64,000 nucleotides of DNA from Acanthamoeba lenticulata (Eukaryota > Discosea > Longamoebia > Acanthamoebidae). Positions 1-13,100 of the stretch are shown piece after piece. A program made the translations under genes and the position numbers. The stretch spans positions 1 through 64,000 of the forward strand of contig NAVB01000506.1 in assembly GCA_002179805.1 (NCBI GenBank). Direction: 5' to 3'. Each line of letters opens with the position of its first letter. Within the stretch, counting starts at the first letter, position 1. The notes under the pieces were generated by a model. The model saw nothing but the letters and a program-made list of their open reading frames with translations. It was not told the DNA's origin and did not search any database.

Positions 1-2279
1 CACCTTGTCCGCTCGCTGCAGGCTTTTGCGGCCAACCCTGGCGACCGCCTCAAGGTACTTGATTTCCTTGTCTTTGGTGGCGTGCAATGATCGCCAGGCC
101 GGCCACACTTGCTCAACCTGCCGGGCCCGCAGGACAAGACCAAAAACCTGGTGATGCTGGTGGGCTACCTGCTGTCGCTCCCGCTCGGGACAGTTCGAGA
201 GGCGATCGGCACAAAGAGCTCCGACTGGCTGGCCTTTTGGCTTCACGTCCTCCAGGTGCGGAGGACCTCCCCACATACGCGCCCCGGAGTTCAGAGAGCA
301 GCGGCCGTTTGAATTGTCTGATGCTTCCTTGTTGTGGCCTTTACCCCAGGAGTCGTTCAGGCGCGCCGGGGGAAGCATTCAAAAGGACTTCCCGCCCGAG
401 GCGGTCAAGGAGCTCCTCCAAGCGATCGTGGACTGTCCCGCCCACGCCCCGCTGGCCGAGCCTGCCATCGCGGGCCATCCGTTCACCTGCATCGCAGTCG
501 AGGCTCAGGCGGTGCGTCCTCCCGGCGGTCCTCACGTTCCCTACAGCAGCGCTGACCACGGGCAGGACGCGCAGACATCACCGAGCGTATCGGAATCTCG
601 TGGCACAAAGCGCAAGAAGCGCGAGAGCAGCAAGTCTTCCCACTGGGGTGGAGGCGAGGTCGACGGCAAAGGGGAGGACAACAACAACAACGACGGCGGT
701 GAAGCCGACCGCGGCCGCCCGCGTCCTCGCACGCAGGCCTGGGCAGTTGCCTCTCAGACCTCCAACCCGACTGTGCGTGCAGTGGCCGTGTCTCTCGCCT
801 CCGATCGGCCACTGACTAATCGACTGATCGTTCAAATCCGGTTTGTTGTGGTGCAACACAGCAAAGCGCACCGGCGCCCAATCCGGAGCGTGATGCCCGA
901 GTTCGGCAGCAAGTTCAGCAGATGCTTGGCCAGGACAAGAAGAAGAGGAAGAAGAAGAAGAAGACTGCGACACAGACCTTGCCCGACCTCGTGAACGATG
1001 ACGAAGACGACAAGTGCGCCTACGACTCGAACGTGCGTCCTTGGGTTTCTCGTTTTTCAGGGGACAACTCAAAAGTTGACGAATTCCTCTTCCAATTCAG
1101 CGGACCACGAGAGAAATGCTCGACGCGTTGCTCGAGCTGGACCAGCGCTTCAGAAAGCGGGGCCATCCTTCCCTCGGCCAGCTCATCTCGCTTGCCACCT
1201 TCGCCCACTCCTGGCACGACCTTGAGCGGTGCGCACCCCATGAACCGCCAGCTTCCACACTCGAGGCCAACACTGACTTGAATCGCGACGTTCACAGCAC
1301 TGCCGGTGGCGCAGAAGTGATGCTGCGTGACATCGACTCGCGCGGCGGTGTGGCGCCAGACGCGTGGATTGTGGCCACGAAGCGTGCCTTCGGCCAACAC
1401 GCCGCCGGGCCGGCCACGTTCGCCGGCTGCTTTGACGCGCTCAGGCAGATCGTCGGGCTGGAAAAGGAGAACCTGCGTACCGCGCTGGGCTGCGACTGGC
1501 TCGTGGTCGTCCGCGCCATGGCCGTGCAGGCCTTGCGCCTCCATGAAAACAAGGACTGCCGCGAGGCCATCGCGCAGGGTCCGCGACCTGCCACCTTCAT
1601 GCGTCAATGTTTGGACCCGTGGGACTGATTGACCTTTTGTTCTCCTGGCACAGGCACTTACGAGGACCCGGTGACTGCCGCCCCGCGGGTGCTGGCGGTC
1701 TGCCAAGCGCAGCTTTCTGCGCAGACCGATGACGAGACGAAGCGGGTCGAGCGCAACCTGAAGCTCCGCTACGCCATCGAGTGTTGCATCACCACGACCG
1801 ACATGGCCACTTTCGTCGGGTAGGTGGACCAAGACCTTCTCCTCGCTCTTGTTCTTCATCGTTTTCTTCATTTCCAGCGGTACACTCACACGTCCACACA
1901 CACGTCCAGGTATCTCTTGCACAAGACTTACGGCTTCGGCGGAAGACGGAACAGCCAAGCGTTCAAGCAGCTCTACATGCGGTTCCAGCATGTGGAGCTG
2001 GCCGCCGACATTCCCCTGGGTGCGCTGGGCTGCGGCCCTTTCGAGGACGCTTTCGAGGATCACAGCCATCGTCTTGCTGACTTCCATGTATGCAATGACG
2101 CAGGAGCGGAGAAGCTGAAGGTGCTCCTCTCGGGCCAGTGGCACAGCGGGAGGAACGCGATCAACGTGCTCGATGGTGGAAAAGCGTGGCGGCCCGGCAA
2201 GCGAAGGACCAAGAAGAAGTACCGCAATAACGTCCGACGCTTTGAGCGTGTGTGGGGCGCTGGCTGCACTTCGCCCTGA
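1..2279 (+). CDS. Unrecognised protein, 5' partial, multi-exon
   Basis: I do not recognise this family. An open frame enters from the left edge, and exons can be joined in phase through to a TGA at 2277-2279. Visible exons: 1-54, 133-255, 350-772, 862-1032, 1101-1228, 1298-about 1602, about 1655-1820, and about 1911-2279. Introns are GT-AG; examples start GTACTT at 55 and GTGCGT at 773 and 1033. The product has an acidic/lysine-rich linker (KKKRKKKKK followed by DDEDD at about 940-1010) between two ordered, leucine-rich parts. The C-terminus is basic (KRRTKKKYRNN). No signal peptide can be judged because the start lies outside the window. The sequence GTGCGT at 511 looks like a donor but would bring a stop into frame, so I left that stretch exonic. 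The gene converges on the next gene with about 60 bp between stop codons. Confidence 0.6.
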
Positions 2280-2341
2280 ACTTCTTTTTCGATTGATTGG
2301 TGGTGACGCCTTGGCATCGCAATCGCTCATAGACAACCTGC

Positions 2342-3295
2342 TTAGTTTGCAGCTTTTTGTATGCGGAGAATTGTGTTCCCCTGGCCATCTTCAACCTTTT
2401 GCAGCACAAACATGAAGCCAGCGTCGTCCTCCGCCAACATCAGGATGACGGGCAACTGCGCTTTGGAATTGATCTCCGCCTCCTTCTGCTAAATGAAATT
2501 GAAACAAGGTCATGAGTCAAGGCACTAGAATGCAAGGAGTGGATGGCACGCGTACATCATCATCATCACCACGGAAGTAGAGCTGGCCCGGCCACACAAG
2601 AGTGTGGTTAAAGGTGTACTCGCAGTCTTCGCTGAGTTGTTTCTCAGCATATTTATCTCCCTTTTTGCATTTTGCTGTGGCCTTGGCCTTGCCATACTCG
2701 CAGCTGGCGCGGCTCTTCCTCCAGTTCACTTTGAAACCATCATCCTCCGCAGCTTCAATAGAAAAGTAGCCACTAATGGACCGATCAACATAGTAGCGGC
2801 CTTCCCCTGTAGTGCAGACGTCAGCACCATGATCTTCCTCTTCATTTACGAGCTTCTCAAGGCATCATAGGACGGTACCAGTCTGGGAGATGAGCACATA
2901 GGCTCGGTCGGTCTGCACGTTGTTGGTCTCGTGGAAGTGGCCAGCCTCGAGGTACTCGACTTTGTAGCGGCCAGCAAAGTCGGCGATGGTCAGGGACGGC
3001 ACCGACAACGAGGAGGAGTCAACGTAGTCTGCTTCTTCCCCCCACTTCCGTTCTGGCTGCTCACATACGCCACCCCACCAGTGCAGCTCAGCACACAACC
3101 CCGGAAGGGGGGTAGAACAAGAAAGTGAGGACCTCTTCATCAGAGACGCCCTCGGGAGCGAGGTCGGGGTCATCCTCGTCATCCGCCCGGTTGGCCAAGC
3201 GACGGACTTTGGCTTCATCCTTCTTACTCTTCTTGTGGTCTGGCTCTCCAGCTAGCTCTTTGTCCTCATTCTCAAGATGCTTTTGCTCCTCTTTC
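2342..3295 (-). CDS. Unrecognised protein, start codon unresolved
   Basis: Spliced reading on the minus strand gives a basic/acidic N-terminal part (a KKSKKDEAK stretch, then DDEDDPDL). A folded part follows with FAGRYKVEY, YYVDRSISGYFSIEA and NWRKSRASCEYGKAKATA, and the end is LRIQKAAN with TAA at 2342-2344. Introns are seen near 3060-3125 (acceptor GAGCAG), 2800-2875 (GTACCG to CTACAG) and 2490-2555 (GTACGC to TTTAG). All three keep frame. Upstream, an acceptor (CACTAG) at about 3296 precedes the first coding exon, but no convincing in-frame ATG is visible. One possible ATG at 3416 requires an awkward acceptor and lies 31 bp from the neighbouring stop. No known domain is recognised. The segment from about 3000 to 2600 reads like a beta-rich module, which is inference. 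Confidence 0.5.
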
Positions 3296-3446
3296 TAGTG
3301 ATAGGTGGCGTTAAACAGTGCACGGTGGAGGCCGAGGGGGTACCTCTCAGTTGTGCGTGAAACCCCGAGAAAATCAATTTTTTAATCAATTTTGTTTTGC
3401 ATTTCAATAAAAACATGTACACAAAGAAATGGAAGCCACTTCACCA

Positions 3447-6400
3447 TCACTCTGCGGCTTCTTGCTCGCGCGTCTCGGCTGCTGCTGATGGTGGTGCTGG
3501 TGGGGAGGACGACAATGGTGGCGCTGTTGTTGGGCTCGACTCGGTTGGCGACGAGAGCTTGGACTGCTGCTGGTCATCCGCGTCCTCATCGCGCACGTCC
3601 TCCTTCGCCTTCGTGACGTCGGCCATCTTGGACAATGACGATGACGACGAAGAGGTCTCGCTCACGTCGCTCTGCGGGTCGTCGTCTTCTTCCACCTGCG
3701 GTGGTTGTTGCTGTTCCTTTTTGTCCTGCTCCACCTTTTTGGGCTGGCCATCGCCACCATCTTCATCATGGCTCTCTTTTTCCTCCTTTTCCTTCTCCTG
3801 CTCGACCGCGACCTCTTCCTCTTCCACTTCTTCATCCTCCTCTTCATCATCGTCGTCTTCCTCTTCTTCATCTCCCTCACGCTCGTTGCCAGCGTCGGCA
3901 AAGAGCTTCATGATCTGCTTGAGCTTGTAATCGCGCAGCTTGTTGCGCTCTTTCTCGAGGCGGGCCTTGACCTGCAGGCACTCGTCGGCGCTCCGCAGGA
4001 CCAGCCCGTAGCCGCCTCCGCGCGAGGCGGGCGCGCCGATGACGAGCTTGCGCGGGTCGAGCTTGTCCACCTGCAGCTCCACGTTCTGGAGCGGCACCAA
4101 GTGGCGGATGACGGGCGCCGGGTCGGCCGGGCCGTCGGCCGGGTGCAGGATGGCCAGCTGCAGGTCCACCGGCAGCACCAGCCACGTGATCGGCGTCCCG
4201 CTCCCGCCCGCTCCGCCGCTCCCGCCACCACCTCCACCACCGCTGCTACCGCCTCCGGACTTGTCCTCGCGGTCCTTCAGGCCCTTGACGCACCGCGCTC
4301 GTTCCTTTTCTGCACTCGTCATCACCAGCATCATCAGCATGATCATTGCCAGCGTCGTCCTTCAACAACAATAACATCTTCATCATCAGCAACATCAATG
4401 TTGGTCGGGTGACGCACCGGTGATGGGATAGCCGGCGCCCACCTTGAGGTTCTTGGTGCTGTACTTGAGCTTCCTGTGGCCCCTGCGTGTGGACAAAAGG
4501 CAGACAACAGACCGCGGTTAAGGGGGCGGTGGAGGCCTCGAGATGGAGAAGAAGCAGATGGAGGAGAACGAACCGCTCCTTGAGGGGCAGGCGGAAGTCC
4601 TTCTTGCGGAGGAGCGTGTACTTGAGGTCGCGCAGCACAAAGAAGCCGAGGATGGCCCGCCGTGTCTGCTCCAGCTCCCCGTTGGGCAGCCGCTTGCTCA
4701 GCGCTGCATCGTGCAATTCAAGTCGTCGCGTCAGCAAAAAGCTTTAATTTCAAGAATTAAATCAATTCGGGCCGAGGTGAAGATCAACGTACGCAAATCA
4801 GAGTAGGGCGTGGCCGAGACGGGCAGCAGCGAGGACGGGTCCGTCACGAGGTCCTCGAAATTGAGTTCTGTTGCGTCGCAAATTAGTGAATAAATTACAA
4901 CCGCAATTCTTTTTGTTAAAGTAATAATTTCAAGGGAGGGACGCCGTACGTCGGTACTTGGACATCTCCTCTTCGAAGAGCTGCAGGAAAATGCCTCCCA
5001 GCGAGCCGTTGAGCCGCTGCTTGACCTTCTCCACCGACCCGTTGTAGGCCTCCTGTGGGAGATCACACCCTCCAATCGTGAGCCATGGATGGCTGGGCCG
5101 ATGGCAAGTCTTTTTGGGAGGAAGCGCGAACCTGAAGGAGGGCGACGTGGGCGGTAGTGAGGTTCGAGTCCGTGTCGGGACAGTAGACCAGCTCCTTGAG
5201 CAGGATGGCCGCCAGCTGCACCGTGATCAGCCGGTAGGCGTGGCTCTTGGTCTGGCCACCAAAGAATGTGAGCAAAAAATGTAATCGAGAAAATTATAAA
5301 AATTGTTTAATATTAATATTTTAAAGATTGGATAAGGGCGTACGAGGATGGAGAGGATTTTCTCGGTCCAGTCCTGGCTCGAGGGTAGCCGCTGCTGTTG
5401 CTTCTGCTGTTGCTGCTGTTGGTGCTGCTGCAGGAGATCCGTCTTGCGCGGCCGGCTGTTGCGCTTCTCGTGCTGAAGCCGGTCGGCTTCTTCCTTGTCC
5501 GCCGCGTCGGCGTCGAGCCACGACTGCGGCTGCGCGCCGCCAGACTTGGTTGTTGTGGCCGGAGCCGTCGTCGTTTTCTTGCTAGCCTTTTGCCTCGACT
5601 TTGGCTGGCCGGCGGACCCGGCATCGGGTGTCGCCGCGGCGGCGGCCGAGTCTTCAACATCGCTGGCCGAGGACGACGACGATGATGACGAGGAGGACGA
5701 GGGGCTGCTCTCACCAAAATCGCCGCTCTCTTCCTCTTCCTCACCTTCGTTTTCGTCTTCCTCCTCCTCTTCTCCTCCCTCATCATCGCCGTCTTCGTGA
5801 TCGTCATCGTCGTTTTCGTGGTCGTCAACGGCGTTCTCCTCTCGGCTGCTGTTGTCGCTGTTGTGCTCGATGGGCTCGCCGCTGTCATGGCCCTGTACAT
5901 TTGGCTCAACGGCGGCGTGCTTCTTCGTCTTCGTCTTGTTCTCGGCCGCCTTGAGCTGCTCGACCAGCATCAGCTGTTGCTGGTGCGGCGGCGACATCGA
6001 CGCAAACAGGCGGTGGTCGAGCTTGCCGCTGCCGGCAGGCTTGTCCGCGGTGGTGGCGACGATCTCGGCGAGACGGTCGCCGCCGTCCTTGTCGTCGCGC
6101 AGCGGAGAAGTGGCCGTGAGAGCGTCCAGCAGCTGCTTGGCCTTGGACATGCGCAGCGGGTAGAGGCCCGACACCTGAAGGATGGGCTTGTCGACCGACG
6201 CGTTGCGGAGGAGCGCGTAAAGCAGCGCCAGCGCGCCCATCACGGAATTGTCCTCGCCCTCTTCCAGGATGCGCAGGATGGCATCGCGATACTTGTTGCG
6301 CTCGGCCTTGGCTGCACCAGCCGCGGCCGCAGCGGCACCAGACGGGTCCCGCCGGCTGTGGGACTTGCCCGCGCCCGGGATGCCGGCCAAGGCTGAGGTC

Positions 6401-9400
6401 GAGACGGCAGCCGCGTTAGAACGGCCGCGAGCGGGCAGGCGCCGCTGGCGCACGCGCGTGCGGCGCTCCTGGCGTTCCGCCAGCCCGACGCCCGCGGGCG
6501 CCGCCTGCTCGGCCTCCGTCAATGGTGGAACGTCGACCGCGGCTTCGGCGTTATCATCAACCTTGGGCGCCTCGGAGGCCTCCTCGTCCTCCACTTGCGG
6601 CTGCTCAGCGGCATCGGCGGTGGAGGCCTCGTCGTGTGCGCCGTTGTGCTGCTTCTTGGCAAAGTCGTCGAGGCTGTCGGTCGCCAGCGGGATGCCGGGG
6701 AAGGGCTCGCTCTCCTTGCGCAGCGGCTCCTGCGCCTCGTCCTTTGCACCGCTGCCGTCCTCATTTTCAACATTGCCGCTCTCCTTGTCATCACCATCAT
6801 TCTTGTTCTCTGAGCGCTCAGGTTCCTCGCCTTGCTGTTGCTGCTGTTCGTCGGCCGCCTTGTCCTGTTGCGGCTGCTCCTTCTTGCGGAGGAGAGAAGC
6901 AAAGAGGCCGACCTTGGTCGGCGAGGCATCGCGCTTGGCAGTCGCCGCCTGCTTTGGCGCCTGATCCTTGCCCTGGGGCGAGGCCGCGGCAACAGGCGAA
7001 GACTGCGCACCACCGCTAGCAGTCGCGTCGACAGCCACGGTGGCCTCCCTGCGCCCAAACAGGCGGCGCGCCCCGCTGATCTTCTTATCCTCAGCGGCGA
7101 CCAGCTTGGCGACGGGCGTCATTGGGGCAGTGGGCTTGCTCGGTGTCGCGCCGGGCGTCTGGGCCGCCGGCGTGCCCGAGTTGGCCTCCTCGAAGCCGAC
7201 AAAGGTGGGCACCGAGAAGGACCTGCACAGACGTGACGGGACGTAAGGTCAGCTCGGCGAGAACAAGGGCAAGAGCAAGCTGGCGAGGGTGCACCTCTTG
7301 TGGAACTTGGAGGCTGAGTTCGCGTGGGCAACCCGTGTGGGCTGCGAACCGCTGTCGTACGACGGCAGAGACGAGTGCGACGGTGCGTTGTCCCTCATGT
7401 CGGAAACTGCTGACGGCACTTTTTAGATCATAAAAAACAGTTAAAATGAGAAGGAAAAAGGTACCCTTGACCATGTAGCCGTTGGAACTGCCGCCGCTGC
7501 CGAGGGAGATGAGGTCCTTAGTGCTGTCGGTCTGCTTCAGCATTTGGTGGATGTAGGTCGTCGGGTTCGGGTGGATCAACGCTGCTCCAAGCGTGTCGAT
7601 AAGCCGCTGCGTCGTTTGAAAGAACGTCAATTCCGAGCACGAGGAGAAAAGCGAAGCAGAAAGAACGAAGCCAAGACGGAGAGGGAGAGCACCTTGTGGG
7701 AGAAGATGTGGAAGACCTGAGCCAGGAGGAAGAGCGCGAGGCCGGGGCTCAGGCGCTCCTGCGAGGCGCCGCCGGTTCGGCCAACCAGCGAGCCGCGGAA
7801 GAGTGGTAGCAGGAGGTTCTCGAGCAGGTGCGAGGCCAACACCTTGTTCATGGAGGCCATCTTGAGGTGGAAGATGTCGTTGATGTAGTAGAAGACATCC
7901 AGCAGCTCGTCCACTCCCCCAGCCAACTCGCGTCGGCTGCCGGTGTGACTGGACGAGCGCGTGACCAGGCGGTCAAGCGTCCGGCATTTCTCGGCGATGA
8001 ACCACACGATGTTGGAGAAGTAGGGTGCCGTTGTCCTATCCAGAATGAATGTTCGCATCCTCTCGTTCTCCACTATAAAAAGAAGAGTCAACACCAGCAT
8101 CAACGGCGCTAACATGGTTCTTGGTACGCACCCTTGTAGACGTTGAGGGTAAGATTGCGGACGGCCGTGCGAACCATGTTGTCCGAGTGGTTGAAGAATT
8201 TGACAGCCTCCGTGTAGAGCGGGAAGTCGTTCTCGGCATCATTGAAGAAGAACTGCACGAAAATAGCACGATTTTTATTTGAGACATAAACTTGATAAGA
8301 TCGTTCATGGTCAAGGTCCTGCGTACCTGAAGGGTGTTGTCGTTGAGCTTGAGCGACAGGCTCTTGAGGAATGAAATGTAGTAGGCCAGCACCTCCTGCA
8401 CGCCCAACACAACGTGAGCATAACATCAGGGAAAAAGCACCGACCTTATCGGTACGCACCTCGTTCGAGAAATCGAATCGGTGGGTGATGAGTTCGTTGA
8501 TGTGATTATTGGACAGCATGTAGTCTGTCAGGTGCGGGTCAGACTCTCAGGAACAGCCGAGACAAAAAAAAATTTAAATTAAATTAAATTAAATTAAATT
8601 AATGAATAATAAACAAGACTAAAGCAGGTGTTGTACAGAGATGGGTCTCGCTCTTGATGCCGGTGATGAGGATGCTGAGCGTCTGGAGCAGCTGGACCTT
8701 GACCTGCTGGCCAGTCTTTTGCGACAGGATGTTGAGGAAGTGCGCCAACATGTGCTTCTCCAGGAAGTAGCTGCAGTCGCGTCTCAGGTGTGAGCGAAAG
8801 GGCAGGAGAGTGAAAACGAGCGAGGCAGACGTACTCGAAGATCTGGGGTACATTGTTTTGATCGCCCCAGATGAGCACCTCAGACATCTGGCGCAGCGAC
8901 TCAATCACCAAGTTCTGCAGCCACCACCAAGTTAGCAATACCATAAAAACTCCTGACTAGCTCGCGCTCGTGGTGCGCGAGGGCTGGCACGTGCCTTGTT
9001 CTTCTCTGTGATGACGGCATTGCGTGAGAGAGTCTCGTGCAGGTATCTGTGCGTGGTTGTGCCCGATAGTTTCATTAAAATACGGTTTTTTAATTGCTTG
9101 TATTAAAAAACGAAAACGTCGCCATTGGGCTGGCAGCAGTGTTCTGTCTGCATGTGGCCATTAGGCTTTCAATTTCGAAGCCGAAGAGCGATTATGCAAT
9201 TTATCGGTGGGTGGTGGTGGGCAAGCGCATAAGATTTAGGGGCAAGAGCAGGCATTGCCAAATCTCTCATAAATGTAGCGAAAGTGTTGTGTACTCGTAA
9301 GCCCGATTTGGCGGGCAAGGGGAGGTTTTGGAGGCGTACTTGAGGTTCTCAAGAGAGAACTTTTCTGGCTTGCGCAACCCAAAGAGGTTGCCCCAACGTG

Positions 9401-9404
9401 ACAT
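3447..9404 (-). CDS. CLEC16A: CLEC16A-like protein (FPL domain), endosomal/mitophagy regulator
   Basis: The N-terminus begins [10 protein letters not shown] at 9404 and continues over many exons with family motifs: [80 protein letters not shown] and [11 protein letters not shown]. This is the FPL domain of CLEC16A, Drosophila Ema and worm GOP-1, which act in endosome maturation and mitophagy. A long disordered, acidic and Gln-rich linker fills 7210-5340. The C-terminal part ([39 protein letters not shown], then [17 protein letters not shown]) follows the human protein's order and ends in a very acidic, Ser-rich tail with TGA at 3447. About 16 exons are needed. One intron (8994-8915) uses a GC donor. 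The homology is clear; the function is transferred from the family. Confidence 0.9.
8565..8602. repeat. AAATT pentanucleotide microsatellite in CLEC16A intron
   Basis: An A-rich run is followed by several perfect copies of AAATT, ending at about 8602. It lies inside the intron between the [12 protein letters not shown] and YMLSNNHI exons on the minus strand. It is a simple repeat with no sign of function. Confidence 0.8.
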
Positions 9405-10143
9405 GCTTGATCGGCCGACCGAGTAGCGCCCTTGTGCTCACGCACGAAGAGTGAAGGGTGCTGGTCCTCGGTAAATGAAGACTGCACGTGGCGAAGTGGG
9501 GAAGCGCAACTGTGAACGGCCGTGCAGCCGAATCGATAGGAAGATTTGATGTTTGTGCGCTCTGTGCAGACGCGAATAATAAAAGGGTCTAAATAACGGC
9601 ACAAATATAGTGCAGCTCACGTGCTTAGAGCCGATGTCGAGCGGAGGTGTGCCGGTAGTTGTTGTCGAGTGTCCTGGCCTGAGTGGCTGAATCGTTCTAC
9701 AGGAGCATCAATGAGCAAGCGGCCGAGCAGGAGGTCCTCCAGCAAAATCAAATCAAATCCAATCGATTCTTATCGAGCAAGCGCTCTCCTTCTGGGAGCG
9801 ATCTCCTCTCTCTCTCTCCTGTCTCACCTATTCGCAATTCAATGAGGCTTCAAGTTTTTCGTTCGATTCCGTGGGGTTCGCTCGTGACGTATCTCCCCTT
9901 CTGGCTACCGTTTCAATTTTCTGTCGTCTTTTCCCTTCTTTCCGCTCTAATCATCAAATATTGTTGGTATGCTCCATTCCAATCTGATCACATTGTTCAG
10001 ATATTGGTGTGGGTCTCCTCAAGGCCTCCGTCGCAACGGACAGGAGTTTGCCCCCGGCGGAAGCCGTACCGTCAGCGACCGCACACGCGTTTTTCTTGCG
10101 GGATGAGCCTGGCAGCGAGTGACTGGTCGTTCTACGTCCCAAC
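9405..10143. other. Intergenic: 3' flank of RAB3GAP1 and 5' flank of CLEC16A
   Basis: Both neighbouring genes are on the minus strand, so this stretch holds the RAB3GAP1 terminator side and the CLEC16A promoter side. A 173-codon open frame on the plus strand at 9683-10204 has no family resemblance and runs into antisense coding sequence. I see no RNA gene or other conserved element. Confidence 0.5.
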
Positions 10144-13100
10144 TTACTCATCAGCCGCGCTGGCGGTGGCGAAGCGGGACTCGGAGTCGGTGAGGAGCGC
10201 GTAGAGCCGTTGGCCCACCGGCCGCGACCCGCCCAAGCCTGGACCCAGCGGCACCAGAGGTCGCGGGATGGAGCACCGCAAGATGTACTCCCGCGCGTCG
10301 GGCTCGAACAGCCCCGCTATCTCTGTTGGTATAAATTACTCGCGTCAGAACAGCGACGACGACATGTGCTGGTTGTGGGTGTAGCACCTTCGTCGGTGGA
10401 GAAGAGGTGAAGGGCGACATCGCGGTGCGCCTGCTCGCGGAGGTCAACTTCGGCCTCGGAGAGCAGCGCGTCGACGAGTTGGTCTTGCTCCTCGAGCTGC
10501 GTTTACAGGAAAGATGAGCACATCACCATCAAGCTCATCGTCTGTGGAGTTCACGTGCCTTAAAGAGGAGCGACGTAGCGCGGGCCATGAGGTTCTCCAC
10601 GCGCGCCACGCGACTGTACAGCGACCCTCGTTCGTCCGCCCTGTGTATCGTATTAAAATAAATGAATATATAAAAATGGAATAAATAAATCAACGCACGA
10701 GAGTTCCTCAGGCTCTATCTTCTCGAGGAAGGCGTGGAGATCGGCCAGTGCCCGCCGGACGGTGGGCAGCTTGGCGGCGGGAAGGCATACGAGGGCGTCG
10801 TAGATCGTGGTTAACATCACGCCCACCATCCTACGCATTTGGAAAGTGAATTAATCTGGCATTTCTTGTATGAATTAATGGTGGGGAGGGACGTACTGCT
10901 CCATGAAGACGGCGGGCGTAAGGGTCTCGAGGAGGTGGAGGACCTTCTCGCCCTCGCGGACGTGATCAAACAGAAGCTTCTGCTCGCGGACGGCCAGCGG
11001 GCGCGCCTCGCGCCACACCTGTCGCCACAGGTTGCCCGGCATGTGCATTCGCTGGGACAGGTGGCCCACCACCGCGCCCTCTGCGCTCGCCTCCTCCAGC
11101 GGCCAATATCTGTGTTCTCAACAAGAACCACATTGTATCAGACAAGGCTGACGAGATAAGTTGGAGAGCAAAGACCACGCACCGCACGCTCTCCTCGTCT
11201 TCGTCCTCATCGTCATTCTCTTCCTCGACCACTTGTTCCTCCTCGACTTCCTCCTCCTCCTCTTCCTCATCATCCTCGATTTTCACTTGCTCTTTGTCTG
11301 CTGTTTTCGTCGCCACGTCCACTTCGTTTTCGTTTGCTTTCTCTTCGGTGTCATCTATCTCGCGGGTGGCCTTGGCGTTCTGTTGGAGCTGCTTCTCGGC
11401 CCGAGCCGCCTTCTCACGTTGCCACAGCTCATGCACGTGCTCGATGTGCGCCTTGGCGTGTTCTGCTCCCCGACACTTGGTAAGCAACGAAGAATGGCCA
11501 GAGGCCACATCGCGCGCTGGGGAAGGACGAAACTCGCACCTTCAGACTGCTCGATCCAGTCAGAGGGCGAATACCACCGCACAAAGTCCTCCAGCACACA
11601 GCCTGGATTGGCCGCCTTGAACGCTTGCATATCTGCCAATCACATCAGTATTGCTATCAATAACAGAATAGAAACAAAAGGAAAACGCACCGGAGAGGAG
11701 AGTGGCCGATTGCATGCGGGCGCGTATCTGTTGGGCCTCGGCCGAGGAGCCGAGGCCGGCCAGGATCTCCTCCTTCTCTCGGATCATGTCCTCTGTCATC
11801 CAGCCGTGGTCCTGCGTGTAGGGCGAGTAGACAGCAAGACCCGACGCCAGCAGCGCGAGGCCCTCGATCCGCTCCGCGGCGCCGCGTCGCTTCACGCCGA
11901 GCTCCTTCTCGCGCCGGCGCTCCGTCTGCCGCTGCTGCCGGCGGTCCTCGTCGCTCGTCTGCCGGGACGGTGTCCCGCCGGCGCCAGCACCGTACATGGC
12001 CGCTGCGGCCACCGCGGCCGACTTGCCAGCGCTGCTCTTGCGCTGCGCGCCGCCTTGGCTGTTGATGAGGGCGTCGAGGCTGTCCACACTGCGCCCGAGG
12101 CTGTTCCGCAGGCGGTTGCCGCTATCGGCCCGACTCAGTGCCCGGCGCGGTGACGCGAAGGTCAGGCCGTGGCCTTGGCCGTGACCCAGCCCGCTGCCAT
12201 CAGGGGTCTCTGTCCCGCTAGTATTGCCGCTGTGCCGGCTAGGCGGCCGGGACCGAGGCCCGCGGCGGCCCGACGACGCCGTCATGTGGCCACCGGCCTG
12301 CGGAATGGTCGTGAGCGTGGCTGCGGCCGTCGACGACGAGGCTGTGGTCGACGTCGCCACGTCGTCATCGTCGGAAAAGAGGATGTCGTTGTCCCAGCCG
12401 GTGTCGCCGCCCATATCCCACCCGGCGATGTCGCCCTCTGACGAGAGCTGGTCGTCGTCGACGCAGTTCTGCAGCTGCAGCTCCTGCGCGAGCCGACGCG
12501 AGCTCACCAGCGAGGCCGTGACATCGTAGCCCGAGTAGCTGTAAGGCGACATCAGGCCGCCCGGCATGTGGCTCAGCGGGCCTGCACACACGAGTGATTG
12601 TGAGTCGGTGAAGACGTTATTGCTGGAGAGGAGGACGGGAGACGGACTCTTGATGCCGCCCTTGTACTCGTCCACGCTTGTGTACTCGTCGCTGTCGGTC
12701 CGCTCGTGCAGCGGCGAGGAGTCGATCGAGTGCCCCGCGTTAAGCGCGCCGCCACTGCCTCCTCCGTGGCCGCTGCCTCCATGGCCGCCACCGCTGACGC
12801 CCGCCGCACCTTCGTCCTTTTGCTCCAGCGCTCGCGCGCGGCCAATACAGTAGTTCAACTGTCGACAGCGTTCCGAAACTGGTCAGCTTGCCAAAGGAAA
12901 GAATAAATCAATTATGGGATAAAAATGGTTGACGCACCATCTGAAGCTTCTGGTAGAGGAGGCACGCATTGTAGTCGATCATGTTGGTGGCGACGGCGGG
13001 CACTGGCACGCGCTCTTCCCAGTGCCATCGGAGCTCGCGAACAAACTCGAGCCAGATCAAGGCCATTCCGTGAAGATTGCGCATGTTGAGGAGCTGCACC

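Noticed and set aside
511..549. Possible 39-nt intron in the first gene
   Set aside because: Removing it brings a TGA into frame, while leaving it keeps the frame open.
1033..1060. 28-nt intron in the first gene
   Set aside because: Using the later acceptor (1100) gives a 68-nt intron that keeps the downstream frame open; the short version does not.
9683..10204. 173-codon plus-strand open frame between RAB3GAP1 and CLEC16A
   Set aside because: It runs antisense into conserved RAB3GAP1 coding sequence and shows no motif.
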